Below, one piece after another: positions 21,936 through 33,626 of a stretch of DNA of 64,000 bases (positions are counted from its first letter, which is position 1; the number at the start of each line of letters is the position of its first letter). The notes beneath the pieces were generated by a model, which was not told the origin of the DNA, ran no database searches, and saw nothing but the letters and a program-made list of their open reading frames with translations. The DNA comes from Brachionus rotundiformis (Eukaryota > Rotifera > Eurotatoria > Ploima > Brachionidae). The stretch spans positions 1,264,793 to 1,328,792 of the forward strand of contig JAESIW010000200.1 of the NCBI GenBank assembly GCA_016802295.1. The letters run 5' to 3'. The translations under genes and the position numbers were made by a program.

Positions 21936-24900
21936 TTATGTGTCTAGATCATCGCAAAGTTCAATTGGTGGCCGATACATCTGAGGAAGTAAAAAATATC
22001 GAATTTTGCTAAAAGCATATTTTGCATTGCCAACATTTTTTTTCAAAATATCCATACGTGTTCCATTTCTAGTAAAAAAAATGAAAGCTAGATCTAATTT
22101 GGTTAATTGAAAAGGAATAAACCTTCTGAAGTCATCAAGTACATGCTGAGTCATTGAATTTTCCAAATTGTGATTTCTTACAAGTAATAGACACTGTTCC
22201 AAAGAAACTCCAACACCAGTACGGTCTTTGCCACTCTTACAATTTGTCACTCTAAATCCGTTCATTAAGCGTGTTATTTCAGCTACTTTGTGTAATAGCT
22301 CTACAGGACGTGAATCCTCGTAGAGCGATTTTTTTGTGCTCAATTGATACAGAATATTCGACAATAATCTCTCATTATCTTTTTTAAAATAATTAAATTA
22401 ATAAAGCTTGTTAAAATCAACATACCTTTTAAATCTGATCTGGCATGTTGAAAATATGTGCTTAGCTTAGATACAGATTGAGAATTGATGAACTTTTGCA
22501 GATAGCTGTTTCCTAATCTGAATTATAAACAAACTTTTTTTAAAGAATTGTATAATCTAGCCCAATATAAACAAAACTGTTTCCAATATTTCTTATTTAG
22601 AGATGCTTGGATTAAAATTTCAAAAATAATCTAAATATTTTTATCAACTTTTGAAATTGTTTGGCAAAGCTAAAACCAGTAATTCTTCTGATTATTCCTT
22701 ATAATAATTTTGTTTTAAAATACTATTCATTTTTTGACCATTTTATTGGGAGCCGAAATTTTAAAGCTTAACAATACACTGAAATCCCACAATTTATTTT
22801 GAAGTTATTTTAACTCTATCTTCTAGTATAATTATTAAGTTAATATTTTTCAGTTAGAAATATATTTAAAAATCTAAACTAATTTATCTTTACTCAATTA
22901 GTCAATAGTAATTCAACTTTTACCAATTTGATATCTCTAAAATGGCCCTCTAAAGATTATTTTTGAAGCTTTTATAAGAAAATTTAAGATAAAATTATGG
23001 GCTAGTGATCTTTTCAGAATTAATTTTTTTTACAAATTTGAAGTGACAGATGCTTCGTTAATTCCAACATTTACCAAAATTGGATAAACTCTGATTGGAT
23101 TCGACTCGGTTGCTGAATACATGTACACATGAAATCCATCTCTTAAAAAATTAAACTTCTAACTATTGATAAGTTGATTGTTTTAATTTACTTTTCTATA
23201 TTTATATTGAAAAAATCACTTGCTGAATGTACCAGAGACACATAATTTGTTGGTAGATGGATGAAAACTTGGTGAAAATTTTGCAATGCTTGATGATGTT
23301 CATAGATCATTGTGTATTCATTTGAAAAACAACTCAACATACTCTCTAATTGAATAAGTATTCCATTTTTTTGATGAAACTCGAGCAGATTTTTTATATA
23401 CAGATCGGAGTAGTTATTATTTTTGTTGTATTTAAGATCTATGGTGCTAATTAGCGTTGTCATCTAGGACATTAATGTTCAGATGAAAATAATTTTTAAA
23501 ATTTAGAAAGTTACTGCTTGCGAAAAAGTGGCACATTGGTTTACAAAACTGAATTTATCTGTCATTGCATCAGTCATGATCGTATTCTTAAATTTATTTA
23601 AAAAAAACACTAAATTACATTAAAAAATGATTTGACATACATAAAATTCAACAGTGGCAACCATTATTTGGCACAACAAGTCATCAAACTGACAAAATTC
23701 GTTGTTAAGAACCAGTGCATCAAGTTCGATACAAAAAGCCTTAAATTTGGTTTTGTAATAGCTCAATTTTTCTTTCAGATTGTAAAATATTTGCTTCAAG
23801 TCCACTTTTACCAATTCGGCATGTTTATTGGCAAAGTGGCCAAAGCTATTTATGATAACATCATGTATACTTTCTAGATTCGATTTTAAAATATTTATTT
23901 CGTTGAGGAGTTTTTCAGTTTTTTTATGAAACGTGTGATCTTTAAGTTCTATTAATTGGACACCCAGAGTGGACAAAATTTTTAAAGAGTAAAATACTAG
24001 GAAAATTTCGCTATCAATTGAGTTAATTTTGTTTGTTTCATCGAACTTAAAAGGCTTGTCATTATAAATTAACGCATCTATGGACTTAGAATAATTTGAT
24101 TTACATGTGTGCACAGTGGTAAATGCACCAACACTGGTAAAATCATAGCAAGTGAGCTCTTTAGAACTGTTATTCTCAAACAAAAGAGATTGATTGGTTT
24201 CTACCAGAAATTGTTCAAGATGCAAATTGACTGGTATAAACTTCAAGTTTTCTACTGCTTTTAAAGTACTTTTTTTTACTTTCACTTTAATAATTTAATA
24301 ATTATTAAAACAATACACATTATATTAAAATATGAAATTACTGTTCTGATTACGTGAAAACGAATTGGTGCTTGCCAAATAATATTCAAATATGCTCTGA
24401 TAATCTTTTAGTTTATTTTCTAATTTTGCCAAATTCTGCTCCAAAGTTCTGTTAATATAGGCCGAATTGTTGGGATTTTTGGTCAACACTGAATTTAGTT
24501 TGTTTGCTATTTCAGCTGCATCGTTAAAAAACATTATCCATGAGTTTCTTTAAAAATTTTTATTATTTTTTATCGGTTATGGTATTATTTAATTATTGTT
24601 GATTTAAAATTTAAAAAAGGGTCGTATTTATTCGGGCTCATCCAGTTACTGAAATGGGCTCATTACAAAAATGTTAAGAAAAGAGGCCCACAGTGCAATG
24701 CAGCTATATGTTTTTTATACAATAGCCACAATCAAGCAGTTATAATGTTCAAAACCACTAATGAACACAATCATGATGAGATCAATCAAAATTAACGAGC
24801 CAATAAACAATCAAACAATAAAAATATATGTTTATGCTAAAAACAGTCTTGACTTCTCTACATTCGATGAGTATTATTCAATATTTAACAAAACATGGTG

Positions 24901-26327
24901 TATAACCTTCAAATCTAATGCTAATGAATCAAATTGGATAAAAGAAGGAAAATGCACATGTCCAGCTTATTTGAAGAATAATAAATGTAAACACTTGATT
25001 GGCATAGCAGCAAGAGAGAAATTTGTTAAGATTCCAATAGAAGCTAAAACTGTTGAAATTGGAAAAAAAAGAAACAGAGGAAGGCCAATAAAAACGAGAA
25101 AGGCTTTAGAAATGCAACCAGATGATAGATTAACTACAGTTAATTAGCTTCTCCTGTTGAAAGTGTAAACAAAAGAAATAGAATGACCGAGAATGTTGAT
25201 GAAATATTGAAAGAACAAGATGGAACAAGACAAACAAGAAGCAAAGCAAACAACTTGATTAAATCAACTGCACAGTCTTCAAGTCATTCAGCTACACAAG
25301 AAGTTAAAAGAAAAAGAGGTAGACCTAAAAAAACTGCTATATAGTTATTTTTTTATTAATTTTTTTACTAATTTTCTCAAAATATGATTTTTTTATATTC
25401 ATTTAAAAAATAAATAAATATTAAAATAAAAATTGATACCGTTTAAGTAATTTCGTAGCCCTTATTTAGTAATTTTAGAGGCCAAAAATAATTGAAAAAT
25501 GAGTCCAAAGTAGTAATTATATATTCCATAATTAAATAACTATTGAGTCCAAAATAATTATGAGCCCATTTAAATTATTCCCTTTAAAAAATATGAGTCA
25601 ATTTTAAAATTCTGTAAAAAGATTAAATTATTTTTTTAGAAAAAAATGTAAATTTATTCCCTAAATATAACCTCTCAAATGTTTTGTAAAATCAATGGTA
25701 GCTTTGAGAGTGTTAATCGTATCGTGATGATCAATCATTTAAATATTTTGATAATTTTTTAATTTATAAAAAATTTCACCTTTCAAAATTTTGAGGTAAA
25801 ACATTTCTTTAATGAAAAAAATATAAACTATGATATATCATTTTGAATGATATTCAATTTGATCCAACGTCTAATATGACCAAGATTTTTGATCTTTATG
25901 ATTGTATAAAGCTTAAAATGATAAATATTTTATCATCTGAAAAACACAGCATTACATGAGTCATCAATTAAAAGTCTCCTAATAATATTTTCTAATTTTT
26001 TAATAAGAAAAAATAACATTTAAATATTTAATTAGATAAAATTATTTTTGATTAAAAAAATGTAACTTACAATAGATAACTTGGTATGTCAAAACATAAA
26101 TTTGTTTCTGACAAGATCTGTTTGATTTTTATTTGCGATCCATTTGATTTGTACCAAGACTCTTTTTCGATTGAATTTTTTAAATTCTCATTGGAATAGG
26201 ACAAGTTTTCCCTATACTGCCACATATTTGATTTCTATTTATTAATAATTAAGATTGAAAATTGATAAATAAAATTTATAATAACCGTTTTAATGGTTAA
26301 CCTTGGTTTATTTCTATGTCTGATCAT
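21936..26327 (-). CDS. INPP4: Inositol polyphosphate 4-phosphatase (type I/II), 9 exons, 680 aa
   Basis: Removes the 4-phosphate from PI(3,4)P2 (and inositol polyphosphates), limiting PI3K signalling. Exons: 26286-26327, 26071-26234, 24342-24547, 23641-24284, 23515-23586, 23192-23463, 23034-23141, 22426-22517, 21936-22378; phases all agree. Family landmarks in order: FIPVNLHLEQF and CYDFTSVGA in exon 4, the segment FHVYMYSATE...VYPILVNVGINE in exon 7, and the CX5R active site CKSGKDRTG (Cys580, Arg586; vertebrates have CKSAKDRT). The protein ends ...MYRPPIELCDDLDT like its homologues. Human proteins are about 920-980 aa and begin with a C2 domain. Here the start aligns near residue 200-230 of the human protein, and no C2 exon was seen upstream. 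The ATG sits directly after an AG acceptor-like site, 275 nt behind the CCDC28 stop. Intron 2 carries a transposon. Confidence 0.9.
24619..25582 (+). mobile_element. MULE-type DNA transposon, internally deleted, inside an INPP4 intron
   Basis: 964 bp bounded by imperfect inverted repeats: the left end reads GGG-4-ATTTA-3-GGGCTCAT, and the inverted right end has the same pattern, conserved block for block. Both sides are flanked by TTTAAAAAA (24610-24618 and 25583-25591), a 9-bp duplication of the size made by Mutator-like elements. Inside, a frame from about 24667 ends in a FLYWCH-like finger (KKRGPQCNAAICFLYNS..., EHNHDE). An overlapping frame (24761-25147) has a SWIM zinc finger (CTCPAYLKNNKCKH) and a basic AT-hook-like stretch (KKRNRGRP); a second one (KRKRGRPKKT) ends near 25341. 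The catalytic MULE core between FLYWCH and SWIM is missing, so it is non-autonomous. The flank is low-complexity A/T, so the duplication could be partly chance. Confidence 0.75.
24761..25147 (+). pseudogene. SWIM zinc-finger C-terminal part of a MULE transposase (128 aa)
   Basis: Open frame with the CxCx(n)CxH pattern of a SWIM finger (CTCPAYLKNNKCKHLIG) followed by basic KKRNRGRPIKTRKALE. In MULE transposases this finger lies C-terminal to the DDE core. Here the core is gone, and the FLYWCH-like N-terminal piece overlaps in another frame, ending at an in-frame TAA. The frame ends at a TAG-interrupted continuation that can still be read to about 25341. Whether any protein is made is unknown. 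Confidence 0.6.
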
Positions 26328-26537
26328 CTTTGCGTAAAATAAATAAATTATGAATAAAAATCTAATATGCTCAATTTTATTTTAAATATAATTTTAAAAA
26401 ATAATGTTTTTTATTTCTATACTCCAGTAGGTTTACATTATTTATTTATAAAACAATTAGAATTATTTAATCGAAGTGAAATTCATGCAGCTCTTGACTT
26501 TAAAAATATCAAAATTTATATTTAAAAAATTTTCCTT

Positions 26538-26548
26538 TTTATTTTATT
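26538..26548 (-). terminator. Poly(A) signals downstream of CCDC28
   Basis: Two overlapping AATAAA motifs on the minus strand (26538-26543 and 26543-26548), about 55-65 nt after the CCDC28 stop and about 210 nt before the INPP4 start. Confidence 0.5.
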
Positions 26549-26602
26549 TTAAATTTACATTGAATTATTTAGTTCCTCAAGCTATAATTAAAAAAAAATA
26601 AA

Positions 26603-27132
26603 TTAATGATTTTTTTGTTTTAAATGATTGATTACATGTCTGGTCAGCTCCTCCAAATCTCTCATCGATTGGGCCTTTTTGTCCTCTCCTTCGATTCTTT
26701 TTGAGAAAATAATTGTTTAATTGTTACTTTAAATTAGAAAATAAAAATCAACTTCGATTCAGACAATCTTTCGTCACGTTCGAAGTGGTTTTTGGCAATT
26801 TTTTCCTGTTTGTCCCGTATCGAGTCCATTTTTTTGAACAATTTCTCATGTATTTCATTAGTTCCTAAAATATTTAAATAAAAAAATAATTTTTAATTAT
26901 TCTTTCTTAATTACGCACCATATTTTTTAAGCCTAGTGTCACTAAATTCGTTTAGCAACTTCATTAAATCGCTTTCTACCGAGTTAACATCGGGCATTCG
27001 GCTAAAAAATTGATGCTCTACTCTGTGTCCCGTGTCAATTTTTGGAGACTGAATCGATGGTTTTCTGTTCTGGTTTTGTGGTGTCAATTTCGAGCTAGGA
27101 CTTAGAGGAATTTTTCTTTCAACATTATTCAT
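26603..27132 (-). CDS. CCDC28: CCDC28 family coiled-coil protein, 3 exons, 139 aa
   Basis: Exons 26919-27132, 26753-26864, 26603-26696, phases agree. The conserved family block HxFLTDVSDVxxME..L..LLNDFxxxxLxxxG is recognisable as HQFFSRMPDVNSVESDLMKL followed by LLNEF and then helical sequence (FKKMDSIRDKQEKIAKNHFE), ending in a short RDLEELTRHV helix. The vertebrate members CCDC28A/B (about 200 aa) are small coiled-coil proteins; CCDC28B modifies Bardet-Biedl syndrome and affects cilium length and mTORC2. Here the N terminus is a basic, Ser/Pro-rich tail. The function in this organism is inferred only from family. It lies 275 nt upstream of INPP4 on the same strand. Confidence 0.8.
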
Positions 27133-29713
27133 CTTTTAAAACTTATGAAATATATTACTAAATTTTAATAATTTCAATTATAATATTTCAAATTATGCAA
27201 TTAGTTTTAAATAAGTTATTATTCAAAAATTTTATAATATTAATTAAAATTTAAACTAGGAATTTTTTCTTTCTTTCAATATAAAATTTTAGTCCAATCT
27301 CAATAAAAAAATATTTTTTAGGATATTTAAAATATTTAAAACCTTTTTCACAATCATTGACAAATTAAAATTAAATTAAATGTATTATATTTCTTGCTAT
27401 AACACGTTCAGGCTAAAACTTCAGATAATTTTCTCTGGTTCAAAAAAAAATCTAATTAAAATATCTTGTATAATATGTTTACATTCTTGATAAAATATCT
27501 TATGATACAATTATTATTTACTCTAATGTTAAAAAGATACAATAATTGATAAAAAAATTCTTTAATTGTATTCGATATCTATATAAATTTTATCTCGGGG
27601 ACAACCTTAGAAAAAGATAAGTGATTGGTACTCAAGTTTTGTTTCCCATTTAATGAAAGTTTAGAAATTTGATAATTTAAAAAATGTACGAATCTAAATT
27701 ATTTAAAAAAAATATTTTTTTCTGCTAAAAAAGCATTTGTGACATAAATAGGGCGTAAAGGTGTATTTAGTGTAACTCTATTTAAATTTCAGAAATTGGT
27801 TCAAGAGCATTTGCTGGGTCTAGAAGACCAAGAAAAGACCGAAGAACATTCTATTGAAATGGTACTTCTGTCAATATCCAATAACTTGAATTTCTGTTTA
27901 AAAAGAAGGTTCCGCAGAAGCTGGATGGTTTAAAATAGCCCTCTCCTATCATATAAGTAAATTATTAATTAGCTTTGACCAAGCCTCTCCTATCTTATGA
28001 CGAAAACTTATGACTTGGTTCAAGTGCCAAGTCCTTCCTCAAGTTTAGAGTATAGGCCCTTTGGGATTTGGAGGACACTGTGGAATTTTGATACTAAAGT
28101 GGAGGGGCTTAAATAGCTTCAGCTTCTTTTGGCCTTACCTTGTTAGTTGGCGCGGGAGGACTTTGGATCCAGTCCTGACTGGCTCGGTGACCCTGCTTAA
28201 TAACTTGGTTAGTAATGCTTTTATCCTCGAGTTTCTCATGAAAATTCACATAACCTCATGTCTCAGAAGTATCTAATCCATGAATCCGTTCGTACGGAGA
28301 GTGGTTTGAATTTGGAGTAAAGATGTCGGATATTAACTGATAGTCTGGCTAGACTATTGAAATAAGACACTACTCTTAGAGCGGGTCCTGTTTTTTTAAA
28401 GTTATTTTAATTTCTTTTGAAGTAGGCCAAGTAAAAATTATCATTTCAAATATAACTTAGACTCAGATAAAAAAATACATTTTACAAAATTTTTACAAAG
28501 TTTTGGTTCGACCAAAGCTTTCATTCAAGTTTTAGCTTCAACTCATACAAAATAAGCCAGTCACTATAACAGATTTAATTAAAAATTAATTAAATAAACT
28601 CATTTTAACTAAATCTTATTTTTGAAATAAATTCAATAAAAACTTAAATTTAGGAAAATATCGAAAAAAGACCCAACATGCTTTTGGTAAAATATTTGAA
28701 GAAATAAAATCAAGCAAATTCCGACTGTAAAACAAATATAAGATTACTTGATAAAAGATAAAAGAAATATAAATTTGATAGTATAATTTTAATCCTTTCT
28801 TAAATTTTTAATCTAATAAATTTTATTAATTAAAATGATTTAAGAAATAAATCTTTTAACTTGTTAAAATGTCATTATTCTAGAAAAGTTGATTAATTAA
28901 ATTCATTTAAAATTTTAGGAGAAAATTGATGTTGGCTTCAAAATAATTATTTCAACTAAAGTATTTTTTCCTGATAATATTCAAATAAAAAATATAAATT
29001 ATTAATTACATTTTTAATCGTTCTTTATTTTTTTTTAATTAAGGAATTGATGGAAAAATGATAAAAAACATTATTGTCAATAAATATATGATTATTTGAA
29101 AGAAAAAATGGATGTAATTAAGCTTATTTTGATTGTCTAATTAATTAATTCATAATTAAAATCACTCTAATTGTTTCTTTTTCTTTCAAATCGATTTTTA
29201 ACTAATTATCTAATGAAATTTCTGTTTACCTAATAAACATTAAATAAACTTAAATGGCAATAAATTTTTCACATTCTTTTTAAAGAATATTTTTTGATAT
29301 AAGAAGTTAATTTATTATAAAATTTTATAATTCTTTGACACAGGAATTCGATCGGGTTTTTAAATGGAATTAAATTTTTAAACTGAATAGCGATTATTGT
29401 TTAATATATTTATATCATGACTTTAATTTACATGAAATTATCATGTTAAAATTTTAATTTATCTCTAGAAATTTCGTATCAATATTAGATTTAGTATTAT
29501 TATTATGAATATAAGAAAATATGTTAAAACTACAATTTCTAAACAATTTTTATTTTAATTACAATTTTTTATTAAAAAATTTTGAAGAAAAAAAAAGTTA
29601 TACACAAAGGACAAAAACTAATTTTTCAAAATCATTCAATTAAACTTTTTTTTTATTTTTCTCAATTCTTAAAAAATTTTTACTTAAATTAAATTTGAAA
29701 ATTAAAAATTAAA
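27133..29713. other. Intergenic DNA with a GC-richer degenerate island
   Basis: No recognisable gene. Most is AT-rich. About 27780-28390 is noticeably richer in G and C than its surroundings (for example around 28060-28200), with a short open frame (28061-28276) that matches nothing I know; it may be a decayed repeat or old gene. 29652-29657 is a probable MEAF6 poly(A) signal. Confidence 0.45.
29652..29657 (-). terminator. Poly(A) signal AATAAA of MEAF6
   Basis: AATAAA on the minus strand about 57 nt after the MEAF6 stop codon. Confidence 0.5.
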
Positions 29714-30301
29714 TTACTTTTCTTTGAGTTTTTTCTTTTTAGCATCTGAAGGACCTTCTTCCTCTTTTATGGACCCTAGGTCATTAAAATCATCTTCCCC
29801 TTGCGTATCATCATTCGGTTGATCTAGAAAAATTAATTTATAAAAATAAATAAAAAACAAGATCTTAAATTTATATTACTCTCTTTGTCTCGACGGTCTG
29901 CAATTCCATTTACAGCCTAATAGAAAATATGAAAATGATTATCTAATACAAGAACTTAAAATTACAGCCGAAGAGGTGACAGACGATTTGGAAAAAAGTC
30001 TATCTGCTTCCTTAAATTTTCGTTGTCTCCTATCCTGTTTTGAACTTGATTCTTTTATACTAAAAAAAAGATAACATTTTTACAATAAATTTATTTATTT
30101 TTACCTTTGATTTGATAGGAATCGATCCCAACCCTTGATTACGTTGCCATATGAGTGTGTGTCCGCCAAATAGCTTGCTTCAAAAAAATAAATTTGCTTC
30201 TCTAGATTGACCAGGGACTCAGCCTTTTCCAATTTTAGCCTTATTAGCTCGGTAAGCTCAGCTTTAGTGTCAATTATATTAGAATTTTGTTTATTTGCCA
30301 T
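29714..30301 (-). CDS. MEAF6: MEAF6/Eaf6 subunit of histone acetyltransferase complexes, 4 exons, 145 aa
   Basis: Small shared subunit of NuA4/TIP60 and MOZ/MORF/HBO1 acetyltransferase complexes; nuclear. Exons 30105-30301, 29966-30059, 29880-29916, 29714-29823. The first exon has the diagnostic helix and motif: ELIRLKLEKAESLVNLEKQI, FEASYL, then YGNVIKGWDRFL, matching the family's YGNIIRGWDRYL. The second has [20 protein letters not shown], which in the human protein is [20 protein letters not shown]. The tail is acidic then lysine-rich (KKKKLKEK). Slightly shorter than the human protein (about 190 aa), the loss being in the C-terminal tail. Confidence 0.95.
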
Positions 30302-30640
30302 TTTGGTATTTAGAAATAAATTTTTTATTATTAATAGTAAAAAATAATTTTTTCATTTAATTATAGTTTTTAAATTTAATCATTAAAAACTTAACAAATG
30401 AGCATAAAAAGGTTAATCAAACTTAATCTGTTTGAAATTTATTTTATTTCATCAATATAACTAAATTATTTTAAACAATATATTCTCGTATTATTGTTGC
30501 TTCTACCTCGTAATCTCCAAAATTATATATTATGATTATAGGTTATAGAACCTTAATAATTAAAATTATCTATTATAAAACGAAATTGAACTAATTTTCT
30601 CTATACTTTTCTATTCGAAAACTTTTTTTCTAATTTAAAA

Positions 30641-31289
30641 ATGCAATCCTTGCTAATTGGTACTTGGGAATTGGAATCTTCGGAAAACATAAATGAATAT
30701 TTTAAGCAATTGGGTGATTAAATCTTTTAATTTATAGTTATTTTTTTTATTATTTTTAAATAAAGGCATGGCTTTAAATAGACGAAAAGTAGCAGTCACT
30801 ATAAAACCTATAGTGGTCATATCTAAATCGGATGATGATTTGTGGTGTATTGCCATAGACATGAAAAGTAAAGGTACTGAAACAGTTTTTAGGGTTGGTA
30901 ACGAAGTGGACTCATGTAAAATTAACTTTTTTATATTAATTTTAATTAAGCCTTTCTTTTTAAGCTAATGAATTAAAATATGTTTTTGATATTAGATTTT
31001 ATTTCGATAGTAGAAAAAGATGTCGAGTATGTATTAACTAAATTTAGTAATTTTTTATAAATTAAACTAAAATTCAAGTCTGTATTTCACTTTGAAAATC
31101 CAAATAAACTGATTCAAAAGATGTATTTTATTGACACAGAAGAAAATCAGGTAATCATGAGAGAAGTCGATTCAAATGGAAATTTAATTGAGGTAAAGTT
31201 ATTTATAATTAATAAATTTTTTTGATAATTTAATTTAGTCAATGGAAATGAATGGGGTAAAAGCGAGAAGAATATTTAAAAGAGTTTAG
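30641..31289 (+). CDS. Fatty-acid-binding protein (iLBP family), 5 exons, 149 aa
   Basis: Cytosolic beta-barrel carrier of fatty acids or other small lipids. Exons 30641-30713, 30766-30915, 30965-31026, 31079-31192, 31239-31289, phases agree; introns about 46-54 nt. The N terminus LLIGTWELESSENINEYFKQ and the next strand (RRKVAVTIKPIVVIS) match the family start (GTWKL..SEN.D.Y...G...RK.A....P...I). Later strands (KMYFIDTEENQVIMREVDS) and the C-terminal GVKARRIFKRV match the last strands. The usual ligand-carboxylate pair RxY at the end reads RIF here, so Tyr is Phe. It is about 15 residues longer than typical (130-135 aa), the extra residues falling in exon 3. It starts 339 nt from the divergent MEAF6 start, so the two may share a promoter region. 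Confidence 0.88.
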
Positions 31290-31373
31290 AGTTTGAGGCA
31301 AATTTAAATATTATGATAAAATAATTTTAAGAATTTTAATTAAAGTTTTGTTTTTTAATTTGTTTTGAGCTTG

Positions 31374-31379
31374 AATAAA
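31374..31379 (+). terminator. Poly(A) signal AATAAA of the FABP gene
   Basis: AATAAA 85 nt after the FABP stop codon. Confidence 0.45.
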
Positions 31380-32088
31380 CTAGTCAAAAATTAAGTTTAT
31401 CATTTTTTTCAATTGGAAAATATAGATATTTACTTATTAGATGATTTTAAAAGAAAATAAGTTTGATTTCTTTACAATTTAGACTGCCAAATAGGCCAAA
31501 TTTTTTTAAATATTTATGAAATAAAAATTTAAAACCATGGAAGCATAACACTTATCTTTTATCAATGAACAGTTTGCTTTCAATTCAATTCCGTAAGTGA
31601 ATGATGATAAAATATACAATCCAAAATAAAAATTTTCAAAATCTCTATATAAAATAGCTTTTAAGCTCAAGATTTTTAGTATAAAATTACAATAAAATCA
31701 ATAATGAATAAAATTTCGAAATATTCCAATCAAAGTTGTGTAATGTCGAAAAAAATTTATGCTATTTATTGAAAAGTATAAAAGAAGTCTTTAACGCATA
31801 AATCGCATCAAATAAGTGCTTATTAATTCTTTACTTTAAAATTATAATTAAAAAATAAATAGATAATTTTAATATTTAAATTCTATCTCAACAACAAATT
31901 AATAAATTAGGAAAATTCTAAATCAACCAAAAAAATTTTTGCTATTTTAGTACAAAACTTTTTTTTTAATATCAATAAGTTAGTTAATTATAATAGTTGT
32001 AAACAGAGTTGAGACTTGAATTTGATTCAAGCTAAAGTATAGCCCTAAAAAGCTGTAGCAGCCGCTTCAAGAAACGAAAAATTTTCTT

Positions 32089-32420
32089 TTATTTGGCCTT
32101 GAAGCTGTTCAAATTAACAATATCAATTGTCATTTTATTCCAAATTGTCGAGATCATGTTTGTAATGAAATTAAATCTTGGTTGAAAATACTTCATTTTC
32201 TCTCTAAAGTCTTTTTTACAGCTATGAAAATTTGGTTAAGATCGCCTTTCATTTGAAGATGGGTCAGAGTGTCAGTATAATATTTAGATTAAAAGATCTT
32301 AACTTAGGGACCAGTCTAGTCGCTCTTCTTTGCATTTTTCCAACTTATTTATACCATATTCTCTCGTTCGATTTTGCTGTACCACAAGTTAAGACACGTC
32401 TTTGGACCATGCACCAAAGT
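32089..32420 (-). mobile_element. LINE 3'-terminal coding fragment (RT C-terminus)
   Basis: Minus-strand frames give KMQRRATRLVPKLRSFNLN and, further on, TIWNKMTIDIVNLNSFKAK just before a stop at 32089. These match the last part of Jockey/CR1-type ORF2 proteins (LE.VQRRATK..P.LR......, then ..WN.LP..VV.A.S...FK..LD). Frameshifts and stops separate them. The copy is inactive and lies in the opposite orientation to FABP. Confidence 0.8.
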
Positions 32421-33626
32421 ACATCTCAAACACTTAGCTTAGCACGTTTAGCCTTATTTTAATGCGTCATTAAGAGTAGATTTTAAAGTAAAAAATAAAA
32501 ATATGAATTTGATTTTGATTTTTTTTTAATCGAAAAATAAGAAAATTAATTTTCAATATTTTTTTATACTCAGTATCTTTTACACAGTAAGGATATCATG
32601 AGCTAATGGCATATTGGAATGTAGTCTAGCAAGAGATTTATTTTAAAAAAAGTCTCGTATTTATTTTATGAATATTCCAAAATCGTTATCATAAAATGTT
32701 CTAGCTAAACAATACCTTTCACTAGATTGTTGTTCGATTTCAAGAATTGTTAATGACTGAAATTATTTTTGTGTCATTCTCAACTTGTTCCAGCATATCA
32801 TTGATATTTTAGATATGTTATATCATTTGTTGAAAAAATAGCTTATTAATTAATCTTCAAACTCTTTAATAAATGTAAAATTCATTTAGTATAAATTTTT
32901 ATTGAGCATAAAAAAATCAGATGCAAAAATCGTAAATTAAATTAATTGACCAAAGTTTAGTTTTGAGCTTTAATTAGCGAGTTTTAATAATTTAGCAATT
33001 CTAATTTTATCTAATTATCTAAGTAATATGACCATATGTCAATATATGACTAAGCTTACTCTATGATTATTCAAATAAATATAATAAGAAATCAGAAAAT
33101 CATTCAAGTATTTTAAAATATGTTAATAATAATTCAAATTGAATGATTATTTACTTTTTGGATAAAAAAATTAAAAAAAATATTATTTTAAAAGTAAATT
33201 TATTAAATTTTTAAGTAATTACAATTATTGAAATAATTTAAATCGTTTTAAAAACATTAAGAGTAAATAATAATTTGATCAAGATTTTTAAATTGAATAA
33301 AAAAAAACAACGTTTTAATCAAGTCATTTTTAAGATAAAAATAATCGATTGTAAGATCTAAAATTTAAAAAGATAACAATTAAGAAATTATCTATATAAA
33401 GAAAATAAAACCAATCCATTTTATTAAAAAAAATTGGAAAAAAATTTTGATTTCTTAATAGAAAATGATTAAAAAGTCATTATTTTTGTTTATAAACAAA
33501 AATGATACAAAACATAATCAGAATAAAAGACCCTTGTTCTAAATAAAACTGTAATCGGGCAAATTTTTAAAACGTTTCTTAAACAAACTCAATTATCAAT
33601 AATGAAAAAGACAAAAAAGAATAAAA

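Larger units (their letters stand above)
31290..33626. other. Intergenic DNA with a LINE fragment
   Basis: AT-rich spacer between the convergent FABP and CAMSAP genes. FABP poly(A) signal at 31374-31379; LINE remnant at 32089-32420; possible CAMSAP poly(A) signal (minus AATAAA) at 33422-33427. No other gene seen. Confidence 0.55.
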
